Source: Sphingobacteriales bacterium (GTDB lineage Bacteria; Bacteroidota; Bacteroidia; Chitinophagales; JADIYW01). Taken from it: a stretch of 64,000 nucleotides of DNA. How positions within the stretch are numbered: position 1 is the first letter of the stretch; each line of letters begins with the position of its first letter. Where the stretch lies: positions 1 through 64,000 of the forward strand of contig JADKIQ010000006.1 in NCBI GenBank assembly GCA_016721245.1. The letters run 5' to 3'. The notes under the pieces were generated by a model. That model saw only the letters and a list, made by a program, of their open reading frames with translations, was not told where the DNA came from and ran no database searches. Positions 35,329 through 44,773 of this stretch are shown one piece after another. The translations under genes and the position numbers were made by a program.

Positions 35329-35721
35329 ATGGCACAAGCAACAAAAAAGACAGCGAAAAAAAGAGTAGTTAAGGTAGAAGCCGAAGGGTATGTTTACGTT
35401 AAAGCTACTTTCAATAACATCATCATCTCTTACACCAACAAAGCTGGACAGGTAATTTCATGGAGCAGCGCGGGTAAATGTGGTTTCAGAGGTTCTAAAA
35501 AAAGCACTCCGTATGCAGCTCAGATGGCAGCACAGGATGCTGGAACTAAAGCTTATGAAGCTGGTTTGAGAAGAGCTGAAGTATTCGTAAAAGGACCGGG
35601 CGGCGGAAGAGAATCTGCTATCCGTACTATCGGAAACGCAGGTATCGAAGTAACCGTAATTCGCGACGTAACTCCATTGCCACACAATGGCTGTCGTCCA
35701 CCAAAGAAAAGAAGAGTTTAA
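35329..35721 (+). CDS. rpsK: 30S ribosomal protein S11
   Basis: 130-residue uS11 of the platform. YVKATFNNIIISYTNKAGQV and RDVTPLPHNGCRPPKKRRV at the end are near-universal. Confidence 0.98.
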   Translation: MAQATKKTAKKRVVKVEAEGYVYVKATFNNIIISYTNKAGQVISWSSAGKCGFRGSKKSTPYAAQMAAQDAGTKAYEAGLRRAEVFVKGPGGGRESAIRTIGNAGIEVTVIRDVTPLPHNGCRPPKKRRV

Positions 35722-35739
35722 TTTTAGAAGTTTACAACA

Positions 35740-36348
35740 ATGGCAAGATATACAGGACCACGTACTAAAAAATCAAGAACATTTGGAGAGCCAATCTTCG
35801 GATACGATAAAGCATTTGAAAAAAGAAAATATGCTCCGGGACAACATGGTAATTCAAGAAAACGTTCTACTAAATCTGAATACGCAGTTCAGCTGAAAGA
35901 AAAACAAAAAGCAAAATACACATACGGCATTTTGGAAAGACAGTTCTACAAAACGTTTGAAGAAGCTGCCCGTAAACATGGTGTAACAGGTGAAAACTTA
36001 CTTCGCTTATTGGAACAACGTTTAGACAACACAGTTTTCCGTTTAGGTTTTGCACCTACACGTAGCGCTGCTCGTCAATTCGTAAATCACAAACACGTAA
36101 CCGTAAACGGAAGAATTTTAAATATTCCTTCTTATACAGTAAAAGTGGGTGATGTAATCAGTATCCGTGAAAAATCTAAAAATTTAGAGGTTGTTCAGGA
36201 AACATTAAAATCAGCAGGTGTTAAAAAATACGGCTGGTTAGAATTAAATACTTCTAAACTGGAAGGAAAATACCTGGAAATTCCTAACAGAGATCAGATC
36301 CCTGAAAATATCAAGGAACAACTGATTGTCGAGTTATACTCTAAATAA
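35740..36348 (+). CDS. rpsD: 30S ribosomal protein S4
   Basis: 202-residue uS4, a primary assembly protein that in E. coli represses the alpha operon. ARYTGPRTKKSRTFGEPIFG at the start and RLDNTVFRLGFAPTRSAARQ in the S4 domain are typical. The N-terminal zinc Cys residues of some S4 forms are missing. Confidence 0.97.
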   Translation: MARYTGPRTKKSRTFGEPIFGYDKAFEKRKYAPGQHGNSRKRSTKSEYAVQLKEKQKAKYTYGILERQFYKTFEEAARKHGVTGENLLRLLEQRLDNTVFRLGFAPTRSAARQFVNHKHVTVNGRILNIPSYTVKVGDVISIREKSKNLEVVQETLKSAGVKKYGWLELNTSKLEGKYLEIPNRDQIPENIKEQLIVELYSK

Positions 36349-36417
36349 AATTTTTTTTGAAGAGAAGTCCCGTATTGGGATATTCAGAATTCAACTTTAA
36401 AAAATAAATTAATAATT

Positions 36418-37413
36418 ATGGCTATTTTATCATTTCAAAAACCGGATAAGATTCTTTTACAGAAAGCTACCGACTTCGAAGGAACATTTGAATTCGCACC
36501 GCTTGAACCTGGTTTTGGAAATACAATCGGTAACGCATTACGCAGAGTATTGTTATCTTCTTTAGAAGGTTATGCAATTACTAACATCAAAATTGCGGGT
36601 ATCAATCACGAATTTTCTACTATCAAAGGTGTAATCGAAGATGTTACGGAAATCGTATTGAACATCAAACAAGTTCGTTTAAAAAGAGTATTACAGGATG
36701 CAGATGCAGGTTATGAAAAAATCTACATCTCTCTTAAAAATAAAGAGCAGTTCACAGCAGGTGATATCGAAGCACATACCAATGTATTTGCAGTAACCAA
36801 TCCTGATTTAGTGATTTGCAACATGGAAAAAAACGTTCACATCGAGTTAGAAATCTCTATCGGAAAAGGAAGAGGTTATGTAGCTGCTGAGGAACATTAT
36901 GTAGACAGTTCTATCGTGGGTTTAATTCCGGTAGATTCTATCTATACGCCAATCAAAAACGTACGTTACAAAATCGAAAATACTCGTGTGGAGCAACGTA
37001 CTGACTTTGAAAAATTAATCATCGATGTGAAAACAGATGGTACTATCCATCCGGAAGACGCGGTGAAAGAAGCAGCGAAAATCTTGATTCAGCACTTAAT
37101 GCTGGTTTCTGACGAGAATATCACATTCGATTCAGAAGAAAAAGGTCAGGAAGAAGTGGTTGATGAGCATATCTTACACATGCGTAAGATTTTGAAAACA
37201 CCATTGGAAGATTTAGACCTTTCAGTTCGTGCTTACAACTGCTTGAAAGCTGCTAAAATCAATTCATTATCTGAATTGGTACAATACGATACAAACGAGT
37301 TATTGAAATTCAGAAACTTCGGACGTAAATCGTTAGTGGAAATCGAAGAATTAATCATTGAGAAAGGAATGCACTTTGGTATGGACCTTTCTAAATTCAA
37401 ATTAGAAGACTAA
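36418..37413 (+). CDS. rpoA: RNA polymerase subunit alpha
   Basis: 331 residues. The N-terminal domain for dimerisation and assembly (GFGNTIGNALRRVLLSSLEG) is joined to the C-terminal domain that binds UP elements and activators (DLDLSVRAYNCLKAAKINSL, with RNFGRKSLVEIEELI near the end). It sits between rpsD and rplQ as in other alpha operons. Confidence 0.98.
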   Translation: MAILSFQKPDKILLQKATDFEGTFEFAPLEPGFGNTIGNALRRVLLSSLEGYAITNIKIAGINHEFSTIKGVIEDVTEIVLNIKQVRLKRVLQDADAGYEKIYISLKNKEQFTAGDIEAHTNVFAVTNPDLVICNMEKNVHIELEISIGKGRGYVAAEEHYVDSSIVGLIPVDSIYTPIKNVRYKIENTRVEQRTDFEKLIIDVKTDGTIHPEDAVKEAAKILIQHLMLVSDENITFDSEEKGQEEVVDEHILHMRKILKTPLEDLDLSVRAYNCLKAAKINSLSELVQYDTNELLKFRNFGRKSLVEIEELIIEKGMHFGMDLSKFKLED

Positions 37414-37433
37414 ATAAATAAACTACTGTCGCC

Positions 37434-37970
37434 ATGAGACACGGAAATAAAATAAATCACTTAGGCAGAAAATACGGACACAGAGCCGCGTTGTTGAAGA
37501 ACTTATCTTCTGCACTATTTATGCACAAAAGAATCGAAACTACTGTAGCGAAAGCAAAAGAGTTGAGAGGTTATGTAGAGCCATTGGTTACAAAAGCAAA
37601 AGATAACACAACGCACTCACGTCGTGATGTATTCTCTTACTTACAGGATAAATATGCTACCAAAGAATTATTCGATGTTATTGCACCAAAAGTTGGAAAC
37701 AGACCTGGTGGTTACACAAGAATCGTTCGTTTAGGACAACGTCAGGGTGATGCTGCTGAAATGGCTATCATGGAGTTGGTAGATTTTAACGAGGTTTACA
37801 AACCAAAAGCAGCTGCTGCAGCAGAACCAAAAAAGAAAACACGTCGTGCAGGTGCTGCGAAAAAAGCAGAAACAGCAAAAGAAGTGGTAGAAGAAAAAGC
37901 TGCAGAAGTAGAAGAAGTGAAAGATACTGTAGAAGATGTAACACCAACGGAGGAAAAAACAGAAGAATAA
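37434..37970 (+). CDS. rplQ: 50S ribosomal protein L17 with acidic C-terminal tail
   Basis: bL17: MRHGNKINHLGRKYGHRAAL and the core to about residue 118 (DFNEVYKPK) are normal. It then has about 55 extra residues rich in Ala, Lys and Glu (for example AKEVVEEKAAEVEEVKDTVE). The tail is likely disordered and its role is unknown. This is the last gene of the long ribosomal run and is followed by a strong terminator. Confidence 0.96.
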   Translation: MRHGNKINHLGRKYGHRAALLKNLSSALFMHKRIETTVAKAKELRGYVEPLVTKAKDNTTHSRRDVFSYLQDKYATKELFDVIAPKVGNRPGGYTRIVRLGQRQGDAAEMAIMELVDFNEVYKPKAAAAAEPKKKTRRAGAAKKAETAKEVVEEKAAEVEEVKDTVEDVTPTEEKTEE

Positions 37971-37993
37971 GAAATGATTTTTTCAACACATAC

Positions 37994-38025
37994 AAAAGGA
38001 TAGCATTATTTGCTATCCTTTTTTT
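37994..38025 (+). terminator. Intrinsic terminator of the ribosomal operon
   Basis: A 12-bp perfect stem AAAAGGATAGCA / TGCTATCCTTTT with loop TTATT, then more U residues. Being directly after rplQ, it ends the 18 kb rightward run. Confidence 0.9.
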
Positions 38026-38063
38026 ATTTTTAAATGATCAGCAAATTATAAAAAAAAATCGCC

Positions 38064-39155
38064 ATGCCAAATACACCAGCCATTTTATTACTTGAAGACG
38101 GAACATCGTTTGCAGGACAAGCCTGCGGAAAAATCGGAACTGCCACCGGAGAAATTTGTTTCAATACGTCGATGACCGGTTATCAGGAATTATTTACCGA
38201 TCCGAGTTATTTCGGACAACTTCTGATTTCTACGAATGTGCATGTAGGAAATTATGGCATCAAAGAAACGGAATCAGAATCCGACCATATTCAGATTGCC
38301 GGCTTGATTTGCCGGGATTATACCAATAGCTTTTCACGAAAACAAGCGGATCAATCTATTGAAGATTATTTTACGCAAAACAACCTCGTAGGTATTACCG
38401 GAATTGACACACGTGCTGTGGTGCGTCATGTACGAGAAAAAGGTGCGATGAACGCCATTGTTTCTTCAGAAAATACAGACATTGATTTTTTAAAGAATGA
38501 ATTGAAAAATGTACCGGGGATGGAAGGTCTGGAACTTTCGTCAAAAGTAACTACGAAAGAAGCGTACACCTATGGTAATCCGGATGCAAAGTATAAAATT
38601 GCGGCACTGGATTTTGGTATAAAAAAGAACATTCTTCGCAACTTTGATAACAGGGATTGCTTTATTAAAATATTTCCTGCAACCACTCCGTTTGCAATGT
38701 TAAAAGAATTTCAGCCGAATGCTTATTTTATCTCCAATGGCCCCGGCGATCCGGCTGCAATGGACTATGCCGTAGAAACAGTAAAACAAATTTTAGAAGA
38801 AGACAAGCCTCTTTTTGGCATTTGCTTAGGCAATCAGTTGCTGGCAAGAGCCGTTGGCATTCCAACTTATAAGTTGCACCACGGACACCGCGGCGGCAAT
38901 CATCCTGTAAAGAATTTAAAAACCGGCAAATGCGAAATCACCACACAAAACCACGGCTTTGCCGTAGATATGGATGCGTTGAAAGCATCTGATAAAGCAA
39001 TGCTCACACACATCAACTTAAACGACAATTCTGTAGAAGGCTTGGAGGTAGTTGGCAAAAAAGCGTTCTCTGTTCAATTCCATCCGGAAGCAGCACCTGG
39101 TCCACATGACTCCCGTTATCTGTTCGATGATTTTATCAAAATGATGATAAGTTAA
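38064..39155 (+). CDS. carA: Carbamoyl-phosphate synthase small subunit
   Basis: 363-residue glutaminase subunit that hydrolyses glutamine and feeds ammonia to CarB for arginine and pyrimidine synthesis. The class I amidotransferase triad is C254 (FGICLGNQ), H340 and E342 (QFHPEAAPG). The N-terminal CarA domain (GEICFNTSMTGYQELFTDPS) is complete. carB is not in the window. It lies 38 bases after the terminator, so it must have its own promoter, which I could not define. Confidence 0.96.
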   Translation: MPNTPAILLLEDGTSFAGQACGKIGTATGEICFNTSMTGYQELFTDPSYFGQLLISTNVHVGNYGIKETESESDHIQIAGLICRDYTNSFSRKQADQSIEDYFTQNNLVGITGIDTRAVVRHVREKGAMNAIVSSENTDIDFLKNELKNVPGMEGLELSSKVTTKEAYTYGNPDAKYKIAALDFGIKKNILRNFDNRDCFIKIFPATTPFAMLKEFQPNAYFISNGPGDPAAMDYAVETVKQILEEDKPLFGICLGNQLLARAVGIPTYKLHHGHRGGNHPVKNLKTGKCEITTQNHGFAVDMDALKASDKAMLTHINLNDNSVEGLEVVGKKAFSVQFHPEAAPGPHDSRYLFDDFIKMMIS

Positions 39156-39195
39156 TCGATCTTTATTTTAACTGTTTTAATAAAAGTAAATAAAT

Positions 39196-39888
39196 ATGAT
39201 GGATGCAATTGTACCTTTGGTTTCACTAATCGCGTTAGAAGTAATTTTAGGAATAGATAATATCATCTTTATTTCCATATTGTCAGATAAGCTGCCGGAT
39301 AATCAGCGAAATAGATTGCGTTTTTGGGGGATTGGTTTGGCTATGGTTATGCGTTTATTATTACTGGCATTTATCTCCTGGATTTTAAAATTAGATAAAA
39401 TACTCTTCACCCTGTTTGATACTGGTTTCTCCGGTAAAGGTTTAATATTAATTGCAGGTGGTTTATTTCTATTGTACAAAAGCACCAAAGAAATTTATCA
39501 TAAAACAGAAGAAACAAATGAACCACAACTAAACATGCCGAAGGAAAGTAGCTTCGGTCGTCTGTTACTGGAAGTTATCTTATTGGATTTAGTGTTCTCT
39601 GTGGATTCTATTATAACAGCAGTCGGGATGGTGCAGGAGCTTTGGGTAATGTACACGGCGGTAATTGTTACGGTAGGTATAATGCTGGTAGCATCAAAAC
39701 CAATCAGCGATTTTATTAAAAAACATCCGTCGTTCAAAGTGTTAGCCCTGTGTTTTTTAATGATGATAGGTGTTTCTTTGTTAGCAGAAGGATTTCAATT
39801 CAAAATCCCGAAAGGTTACATTTATTTCTCCATGGCATTTGCCTTTTTTGTAGATATCATGCAAATGAAAACTATAAAGCAGAGGTAA
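39196..39888 (+). CDS. TerC-family integral membrane protein
   Basis: 230 residues with seven hydrophobic segments. The acidic intramembrane motifs LEVILGIDNIIFISIL (about residues 14-29) and VILLDLVFSVDSIITAVGMV (about 127-146) are the TerC hallmark. Relatives are linked to tellurite resistance or manganese export and metalation of exported proteins. The exact substrate here is not known. Confidence 0.88.
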   Translation: MMDAIVPLVSLIALEVILGIDNIIFISILSDKLPDNQRNRLRFWGIGLAMVMRLLLLAFISWILKLDKILFTLFDTGFSGKGLILIAGGLFLLYKSTKEIYHKTEETNEPQLNMPKESSFGRLLLEVILLDLVFSVDSIITAVGMVQELWVMYTAVIVTVGIMLVASKPISDFIKKHPSFKVLALCFLMMIGVSLLAEGFQFKIPKGYIYFSMAFAFFVDIMQMKTIKQR

Positions 39889-39934
39889 TTATTTTACTCA
39901 ATTTTATTCTCAACTTTTATTTGTAATTTTCAAT

Positions 39935-41473
39935 ATGCGAATTAGTATTGCGTCTATTTTATTATTGTTGCTGAGTATAAAAAACATGCAGGCACAAAAC
40001 CATTACTGGTCGCAGCAATATGGTGCCGAAAATACATTGCTGGGCGGTGCCATGACGGCCGGTGCCAATGACAACAGTGCGATGTATTACAATCCGGCTC
40101 GCCTCGGTTTTATTGAGTCTCCCAAGATAAGCATCAGTGCCAACGCATACGGCATCGATATCGTTAACCTGAAAAATGCCGCAGGCACTAAGCTGGATTT
40201 AAAATCTGCGAAACTCATGCTCTATCCGCAGATTGCATCGGGCTCTCTAATCATCAAAAGAAATCCGAAATTTAAAATGGTCTATGGCTCTTTGGTACGC
40301 TATCGCACAGCCTTGCACTACGAGCAAACCAACACTATGAACTACGACGTGTTTACAAAGCTGCCCGGCGAAGAATACTATGATGCCCGTGTGGAGTACG
40401 ATTACAACGGCATAGCGAACTGGTTCGGCGGTGCTTTTGGCTATAAAATAAACGACAACTGGTCGATTGGATATACACAGTTTTTTACCTACATCAATTT
40501 GCAATACCGCCAGAGTTATAACATCACCAGCGATAATAAAATCAGGAATACCTACTTTGTTTCGTCGAACAATAGCAACCTCAATTTCTCGATTAATAAC
40601 ATTGGAGCGGTAGAGAAAGTGGGCATTGCTTATCAGAAACAATCACTGAAAAAAGATTCTTTATTTTTTCGGGTGGGTTTAAATGTCACCATGCCTTCAT
40701 TTAAAATCTTCAGTAAAAGTAAAGTGTATCAGTCTTCAGAACTCAATAATATCAATGAACAGGGGTTTACGCCCAGCGATTCATTTAATGCGGTTTCTTC
40801 AGTACTCAATAATTCCAACAGTAATATTAAAACCAATTTTAAAGACCCCGCATCTATTGCGCTCGGTTTTGAAATTGAGAATAAAAAAATCAGGTTTTGT
40901 GCAACGGTAGAATATTTTATCAGGGTGAAGGAGTACAACATGATTAAGGATAATTCAAAAACGGTGAAACGTCCCGTGCAAAACAATACGCCTGTGTATG
41001 TGGAGGATTATATGACCATTAAACAGTCCAATCAGCCGATTGTAAATGTGGCGTTTGGATTTGAATATAAATTCAGAACCAAAATTAAAAGTGAAGAAAA
41101 GACACGTGCATGGAGTTTACTCCTGGGAATCAGAACAGATTTTAATAACCACGATCAGGTGTATCGCCTGCAGAAATTAGAAAAAGGAACGGAAAACGCT
41201 TTCAACCCGGATAACTGGAAATACATCCATTATTCTGTCGGAGCATCCTTAGACCGGAAATCGGATAAGTTCAGTTTTGGAATTGATTTTGGAAAAGGCC
41301 TGACCCGAAAAACCTTGCAGGCAATCAATATTTCAGAACCAACGGCCGGAAATTTTTTACTGGGTGAAAAACAAAATACGGTGATACCTCAAATCAACTC
41401 CATCAATTTTGTGATGGGATATACTTATAAATTCAATAAGACAGATCGCTTGATGAAAATACGTCCGCTGTAA
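39935..41473 (+). CDS. Outer-membrane beta-barrel protein, unknown function
   Basis: 512 residues with a signal peptide (cut near NMQAQ-N). The early segment GGAMTAGANDNSAMYYNPAR resembles the start of OmpP1/FadL-like and PorV-like barrels in Bacteroidota (NPA motif). Many amphipathic strands follow and it ends near YKFNKTDRLMKIRPL. Transport or assembly roles are possible but not shown by the sequence. A palindromic repeat follows the stop. Confidence 0.65.
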   Translation: MRISIASILLLLLSIKNMQAQNHYWSQQYGAENTLLGGAMTAGANDNSAMYYNPARLGFIESPKISISANAYGIDIVNLKNAAGTKLDLKSAKLMLYPQIASGSLIIKRNPKFKMVYGSLVRYRTALHYEQTNTMNYDVFTKLPGEEYYDARVEYDYNGIANWFGGAFGYKINDNWSIGYTQFFTYINLQYRQSYNITSDNKIRNTYFVSSNNSNLNFSINNIGAVEKVGIAYQKQSLKKDSLFFRVGLNVTMPSFKIFSKSKVYQSSELNNINEQGFTPSDSFNAVSSVLNNSNSNIKTNFKDPASIALGFEIENKKIRFCATVEYFIRVKEYNMIKDNSKTVKRPVQNNTPVYVEDYMTIKQSNQPIVNVAFGFEYKFRTKIKSEEKTRAWSLLLGIRTDFNNHDQVYRLQKLEKGTENAFNPDNWKYIHYSVGASLDRKSDKFSFGIDFGKGLTRKTLQAINISEPTAGNFLLGEKQNTVIPQINSINFVMGYTYKFNKTDRLMKIRPL

Positions 41474-41488
41474 ATAAAGTTATATTCA

Positions 41489-41553
41489 CGTCATTGCGAG
41501 GTACGAAGCAATCTGATACTTTTATAGATTGCTTCACTTTGTTTGCAATGACG
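41489..41553. repeat. Intact dispersed palindromic repeat (CGTCATTGCGAGG family)
   Basis: Outer arms CGTCATTGC / GCAATGACG and inner arms GAAGCAATCT / AGATTGCTTC make a long hairpin of 65 bases between convergent genes. Related partial copies are at 274, 10488 and 58297. It probably forms a cruciform or RNA hairpin and may help end transcription from both sides. Confidence 0.75.
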
Positions 41554-41566
41554 TTCAGACAAGAAA

Positions 41567-42778
41567 TTAGTTTGCAGCCACTGCTTCTGCTTTCTTTCTT
41601 TTTTGTTGTTCGTGTAATTCTCTCAGCAAGCCACGTGCAATCAATAATTTCATGATTTCGTTCGTACCTGCATAGATTCTCGCAACGCGGTTGTCCGCAT
41701 ATGCACGACCAATATAGTATTCCCACATATAGCCGTAGCCGCCGTGTAATTGTACACATTCGTCTACAAGTTCAAAATGCATATCGGTGCAGGAATATTT
41801 TGCCATAGAAGCAACTTCAGCCGTTAACTCACCTTTCACATATAATTCCACACAACGGTCTACAAACGTTTGATGTATTTGTAATTTAGTGGCCAGTTCT
41901 GCTAATTTGAATTGTGTATTTTGAAAACCTGCAATCGGTTGTTTAAATGCTGTTCTGGAAGTGGTGTAAGCAATGGTGTTTTCTAGCGCACCTTCTGCAC
42001 CACCAGCTGACATCAACGCCACTGATAAACGTTCGCGGCCCAGTTTTTGCATCATGTAGATAAAGCCTTTTCCTACTTCCCCTAATAAATTATCTTTCGG
42101 AAGTTGTACGTTGTCGAAGAACAGTTCGCAGGTATCCTGTGCTTTCATACCTACTTTCTTAAATGGTTTTCCTTTGGAGTAACCGGCACGTGTAGATTCT
42201 ACTAAAAACAACGAAATGCCATTGTCTTTGCCATCAATTATAGTGCGAGCAGCAATAATTGCCAAATCGCTCATGTAGCCGTTAGTGATAAATGTTTTTT
42301 GTCCGTTTAAAACGTAATGGTCGCCCATATCCACTGCATTTGTTTTCAATGCCTGCAAGTCACTGCCGCAACCCGGCTCCGTCATACCAATGGCAGAAAT
42401 CACTTCACCGCTCACCATTTTCGGCAGCCATTCGTGTTTTTGCGCTTCGGTACCGTAATCCACTAAATAAGGTGCTACGATATCAGAGTGTAAGAAAAAT
42501 CCGGGACCGGTATAGCCTGCTTTGGAAATCTCTTCTGTAATCAATGCACAGAAAGAAAAATCTAAACCTGCACCACCGTATTCAGATGGAACATCCAGAC
42601 ACAACAAACCTGTTTCACCGGCTTTCAGCCATACTTCACGGCTCACTTGTCCGTCTTCTTCCCATTGTGCGTGGTAAGGCGTGATTTCTTTTTCGATAAA
42701 CTGCTGACACATCTTCTGTAACATTAAATGCTCTTCTGATGAGTAGATGTCTCTTTTAAGTTTGATAGCTGAAAACAT
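41567..42778 (-). CDS. Acyl-CoA dehydrogenase
   Basis: 403-residue FAD flavoprotein that makes the alpha-beta double bond in acyl-CoA, as in fatty-acid or amino-acid breakdown. Typical segments are AIGMTEPGCGSDLQALKTNA, FITNGYMSDLAIIAAR, QLHGGYGYMWEYYIGRAYAD and YAGTNEIMKLLIARGLL. The Glu in the last (GTNE) is the base position used by long-chain or isovaleryl types differently, so chain-length specificity is uncertain. Its upstream region has a clear -7 element. Confidence 0.93.
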   Translation of the reverse strand: MFSAIKLKRDIYSSEEHLMLQKMCQQFIEKEITPYHAQWEEDGQVSREVWLKAGETGLLCLDVPSEYGGAGLDFSFCALITEEISKAGYTGPGFFLHSDIVAPYLVDYGTEAQKHEWLPKMVSGEVISAIGMTEPGCGSDLQALKTNAVDMGDHYVLNGQKTFITNGYMSDLAIIAARTIIDGKDNGISLFLVESTRAGYSKGKPFKKVGMKAQDTCELFFDNVQLPKDNLLGEVGKGFIYMMQKLGRERLSVALMSAGGAEGALENTIAYTTSRTAFKQPIAGFQNTQFKLAELATKLQIHQTFVDRCVELYVKGELTAEVASMAKYSCTDMHFELVDECVQLHGGYGYMWEYYIGRAYADNRVARIYAGTNEIMKLLIARGLLRELHEQQKRKKAEAVAAN

Positions 42779-42794
42779 AGTATTGTTGTTTGTT

Positions 42795-42802
42795 CAAAAA
42801 TA
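42795..42802 (-). promoter_or_regulatory. Candidate promoter -7 element for acyl-CoA dehydrogenase
   Basis: TATTTTTG on the minus strand matches TAnnTTTG, about 17 bases before the ATG. The -33 position is not distinctive. Confidence 0.45.
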
Positions 42803-42885
42803 CGGAGAAATTGAAAGAAATGAAATTGTTTTGTGTCAAGAAATGGTCAAAATTTACGGGAAATCAGGCAGCAGAACGTTTGCTG

Positions 42886-43182
42886 CTACTTTTGTTCATA
42901 TCTCTGGTAAATGAGATGTTCTAAAGGTTCTACAGATTCAGGTGGTTCAACAGTAAGATAGATTTCTTCCAGTTCAGCATCCGGAAAATCGGAGATGATT
43001 TCCGCGGCAGCCGTTGACATCAATTCGTAATCATCTTCGGTGGCGGTGGTGTCAAACACACATTTCCAGATAATAGTATTTTCTTTCCATTCTACAGAAG
43101 CAGAGTGCAGCGGCGGCGTTACATTTCCAAGCAAAGCTCTAACGGCGCTTAGGGTGAGTGATATGTCTTTTGGCGATTTCAA
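42886..43182 (-). CDS. Conserved-looking hypothetical protein
   Basis: 98 residues, soluble and acidic, with no signal peptide. It starts MKSPKDISLTLSAVRALLGN and has an alternating strand-helix pattern (NTIIWKCVFDTTATEDDYEL; IISDFPDAELEEIYLTVEPP). I recognise no family. Coding bias and lack of other frames favour a real gene. It may be co-transcribed with the acyl-CoA dehydrogenase gene about 100 bases on, though that has its own promoter candidate. Confidence 0.5.
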   Translation of the reverse strand: MKSPKDISLTLSAVRALLGNVTPPLHSASVEWKENTIIWKCVFDTTATEDDYELMSTAAAEIISDFPDAELEEIYLTVEPPESVEPLEHLIYQRYEQK

Positions 43183-43513
43183 TTTTGTTGAAAATGAGAA
43201 TTAGATTTATTTATCATTCAAGCGGTTTTCAATATCCATATTTTGATGTAATAGATATTTAGTATGCAACGTCTTTAAGTTTTCTTTATGGTTGAAACTC
43301 TTTACAAATTTGATTTTTTTCTCCAATTTTCAACTTGTTTATAAGACTATTTGCTTTGTTTATGGATGTATTCTTTTTCATGATTAAGACCTCTCAAACA
43401 TATCAAATCTTGGCAAAATCATCAAGTTATTTTTTAGATTATTTAGACAATTTTGCATTGATGAGGTTACGCAGAGTCCACTATGTGAGACTATGCAGGG
43501 GATTGAAGTTTTT
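43183..43513. other. Intergenic region, nothing recognised
   Basis: 331 AT-rich bases. A rightward open frame of 87 codons crosses into the antisense of the next gene but has no recognisable content and is probably chance. No RNA gene, repeat or strong promoter is seen. Confidence 0.4.
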
Positions 43514-43903
43514 TTATTTTGCATCTATGATGATTGGGTTGGATTCGGCTATTATACTTACACAATCATTGATTCCTAAAATTAAAAATTCGTTATGACT
43601 ATCTCCATGATTTTGAGCTAAGAATCCTGAACGTAATTTCTCAAGCTCAAACCAACCACCACTTTCAACTTTCCAAATCCAACCAGACGTTCTAACATCT
43701 TCGTCCCAAAATCCTAAGAGGTTTCCTTCATCAAGCACTCTAAAGCCAATGACATTTTTAAAAATGACATATACCCACTTATTTTCAAATTCTAAAGTTA
43801 ATAGATCATAGCTTATATCGATTATTTCAGGATGTGAATAGATAGAAAGATTAATATCAAATTCTTTTACCTTTGGTTTTAGTAGTTTTTGAATATTTTC
43901 CAT
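43514..43903 (-). CDS. Hypothetical protein
   Basis: About 129 residues starting MENIQKLLKPKVKEFDINLS; an earlier ATG would add 12 residues. The pattern of beta strands (LLTLEFENKWVYVIFKNVIG, FWDEDVRTSGWIWKVESGGW) resembles small cytoplasmic immunity-like proteins, but this is only an impression. No family recognised; no signal peptide. Confidence 0.5.
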   Translation of the reverse strand: MENIQKLLKPKVKEFDINLSIYSHPEIIDISYDLLTLEFENKWVYVIFKNVIGFRVLDEGNLLGFWDEDVRTSGWIWKVESGGWFELEKLRSGFLAQNHGDSHNEFLILGINDCVSIIAESNPIIIDAK

Positions 43904-44017
43904 TAGAATAATTTTGTAAAGTCTATCAAATATACTCAACTCTCATTTAATAAAATTACATAGAAACATGCAATTTAATCAAATTGGTGGTTTTCTCTTT
44001 TTTCTATAAATTTACAC

Positions 44018-44773
44018 ATGGACTTCAAACAACGCTTCTCCTCCCGGGTAGAAAACTACATTAAGTACCGCCCGGGCTATCCCGAAGAAATCATCGCCAC
44101 CCTGCAACTTGAAATCGGCCTGATGCCCAACGATGTGGTGGCGGATATCGGCAGCGGCACGGGCTTGTCTGCAAAATTGTTTCTGGAGCACGGCAACACC
44201 GTGTACGGTGTAGAACCCAACGAACCGATGCGCAAAGCTGCCGAAGGATTTTTACACGAATTTCCGGATTTCCACAGCATACACGGCAGTTCGGAAGCCA
44301 GCAACCTGAAAGATAATTCCATTGATTTGATTGTATGCGCACAAGCCTTCCACTGGTTCGACAGAGCCAAAACCAAACAGGAATTTCAGCGCATTGCCGC
44401 ATCAGGTGCACATCTTTGCCTGATCTGGAACGACCGCAAAGCCACAGAACCTTTTCAGCAGGATTACGAGCAATTGATTCAGGATTTTGCCATCGACTAC
44501 CATGAAATCTCGCATCGCAACATCACTTCCGATATTATCAGCGATTTTTACGCACCTAATAAATTTCAGAAGTTCTTGCTGAACTACGAGCAGCACTTTA
44601 ATCTGGAAGGCTTGATTGGACGCATTATCTCGTCTTCCTATATGCCAAATGAAGACCATCTGAATTTTCCACAGTTAAAAAATGCAATCGTTAGTCTTTT
44701 TAATAAGTATGAACAAAATGGATTTGTTACATTTGCGTATAATACATTACTGTACATCGGTAAAATAAAATAA
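44018..44773 (+). CDS. Class I SAM-dependent methyltransferase
   Basis: 251 residues. The SAM-binding motif I is VADIGSGTGLSAKLF (about residues 40-54), followed by an acidic motif II (VYGVEPNEPM) and motif-IV-like DLIVCAQAFHWFD. The opening FSSRVENYIKYRPGYPEEII is common in a group of ubiquinone/trans-aconitate-type methyltransferases. Substrate unknown. The mntA start directly follows its stop. Confidence 0.85.
   Translation: MDFKQRFSSRVENYIKYRPGYPEEIIATLQLEIGLMPNDVVADIGSGTGLSAKLFLEHGNTVYGVEPNEPMRKAAEGFLHEFPDFHSIHGSSEASNLKDNSIDLIVCAQAFHWFDRAKTKQEFQRIAASGAHLCLIWNDRKATEPFQQDYEQLIQDFAIDYHEISHRNITSDIISDFYAPNKFQKFLLNYEQHFNLEGLIGRIISSSYMPNEDHLNFPQLKNAIVSLFNKYEQNGFVTFAYNTLLYIGKIK

Noticed and set aside
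43335..43598. 87-codon rightward frame with hydrophobic start
   Set aside because: It overlaps the end of a better-supported leftward gene and has no recognisable domain; probably chance.
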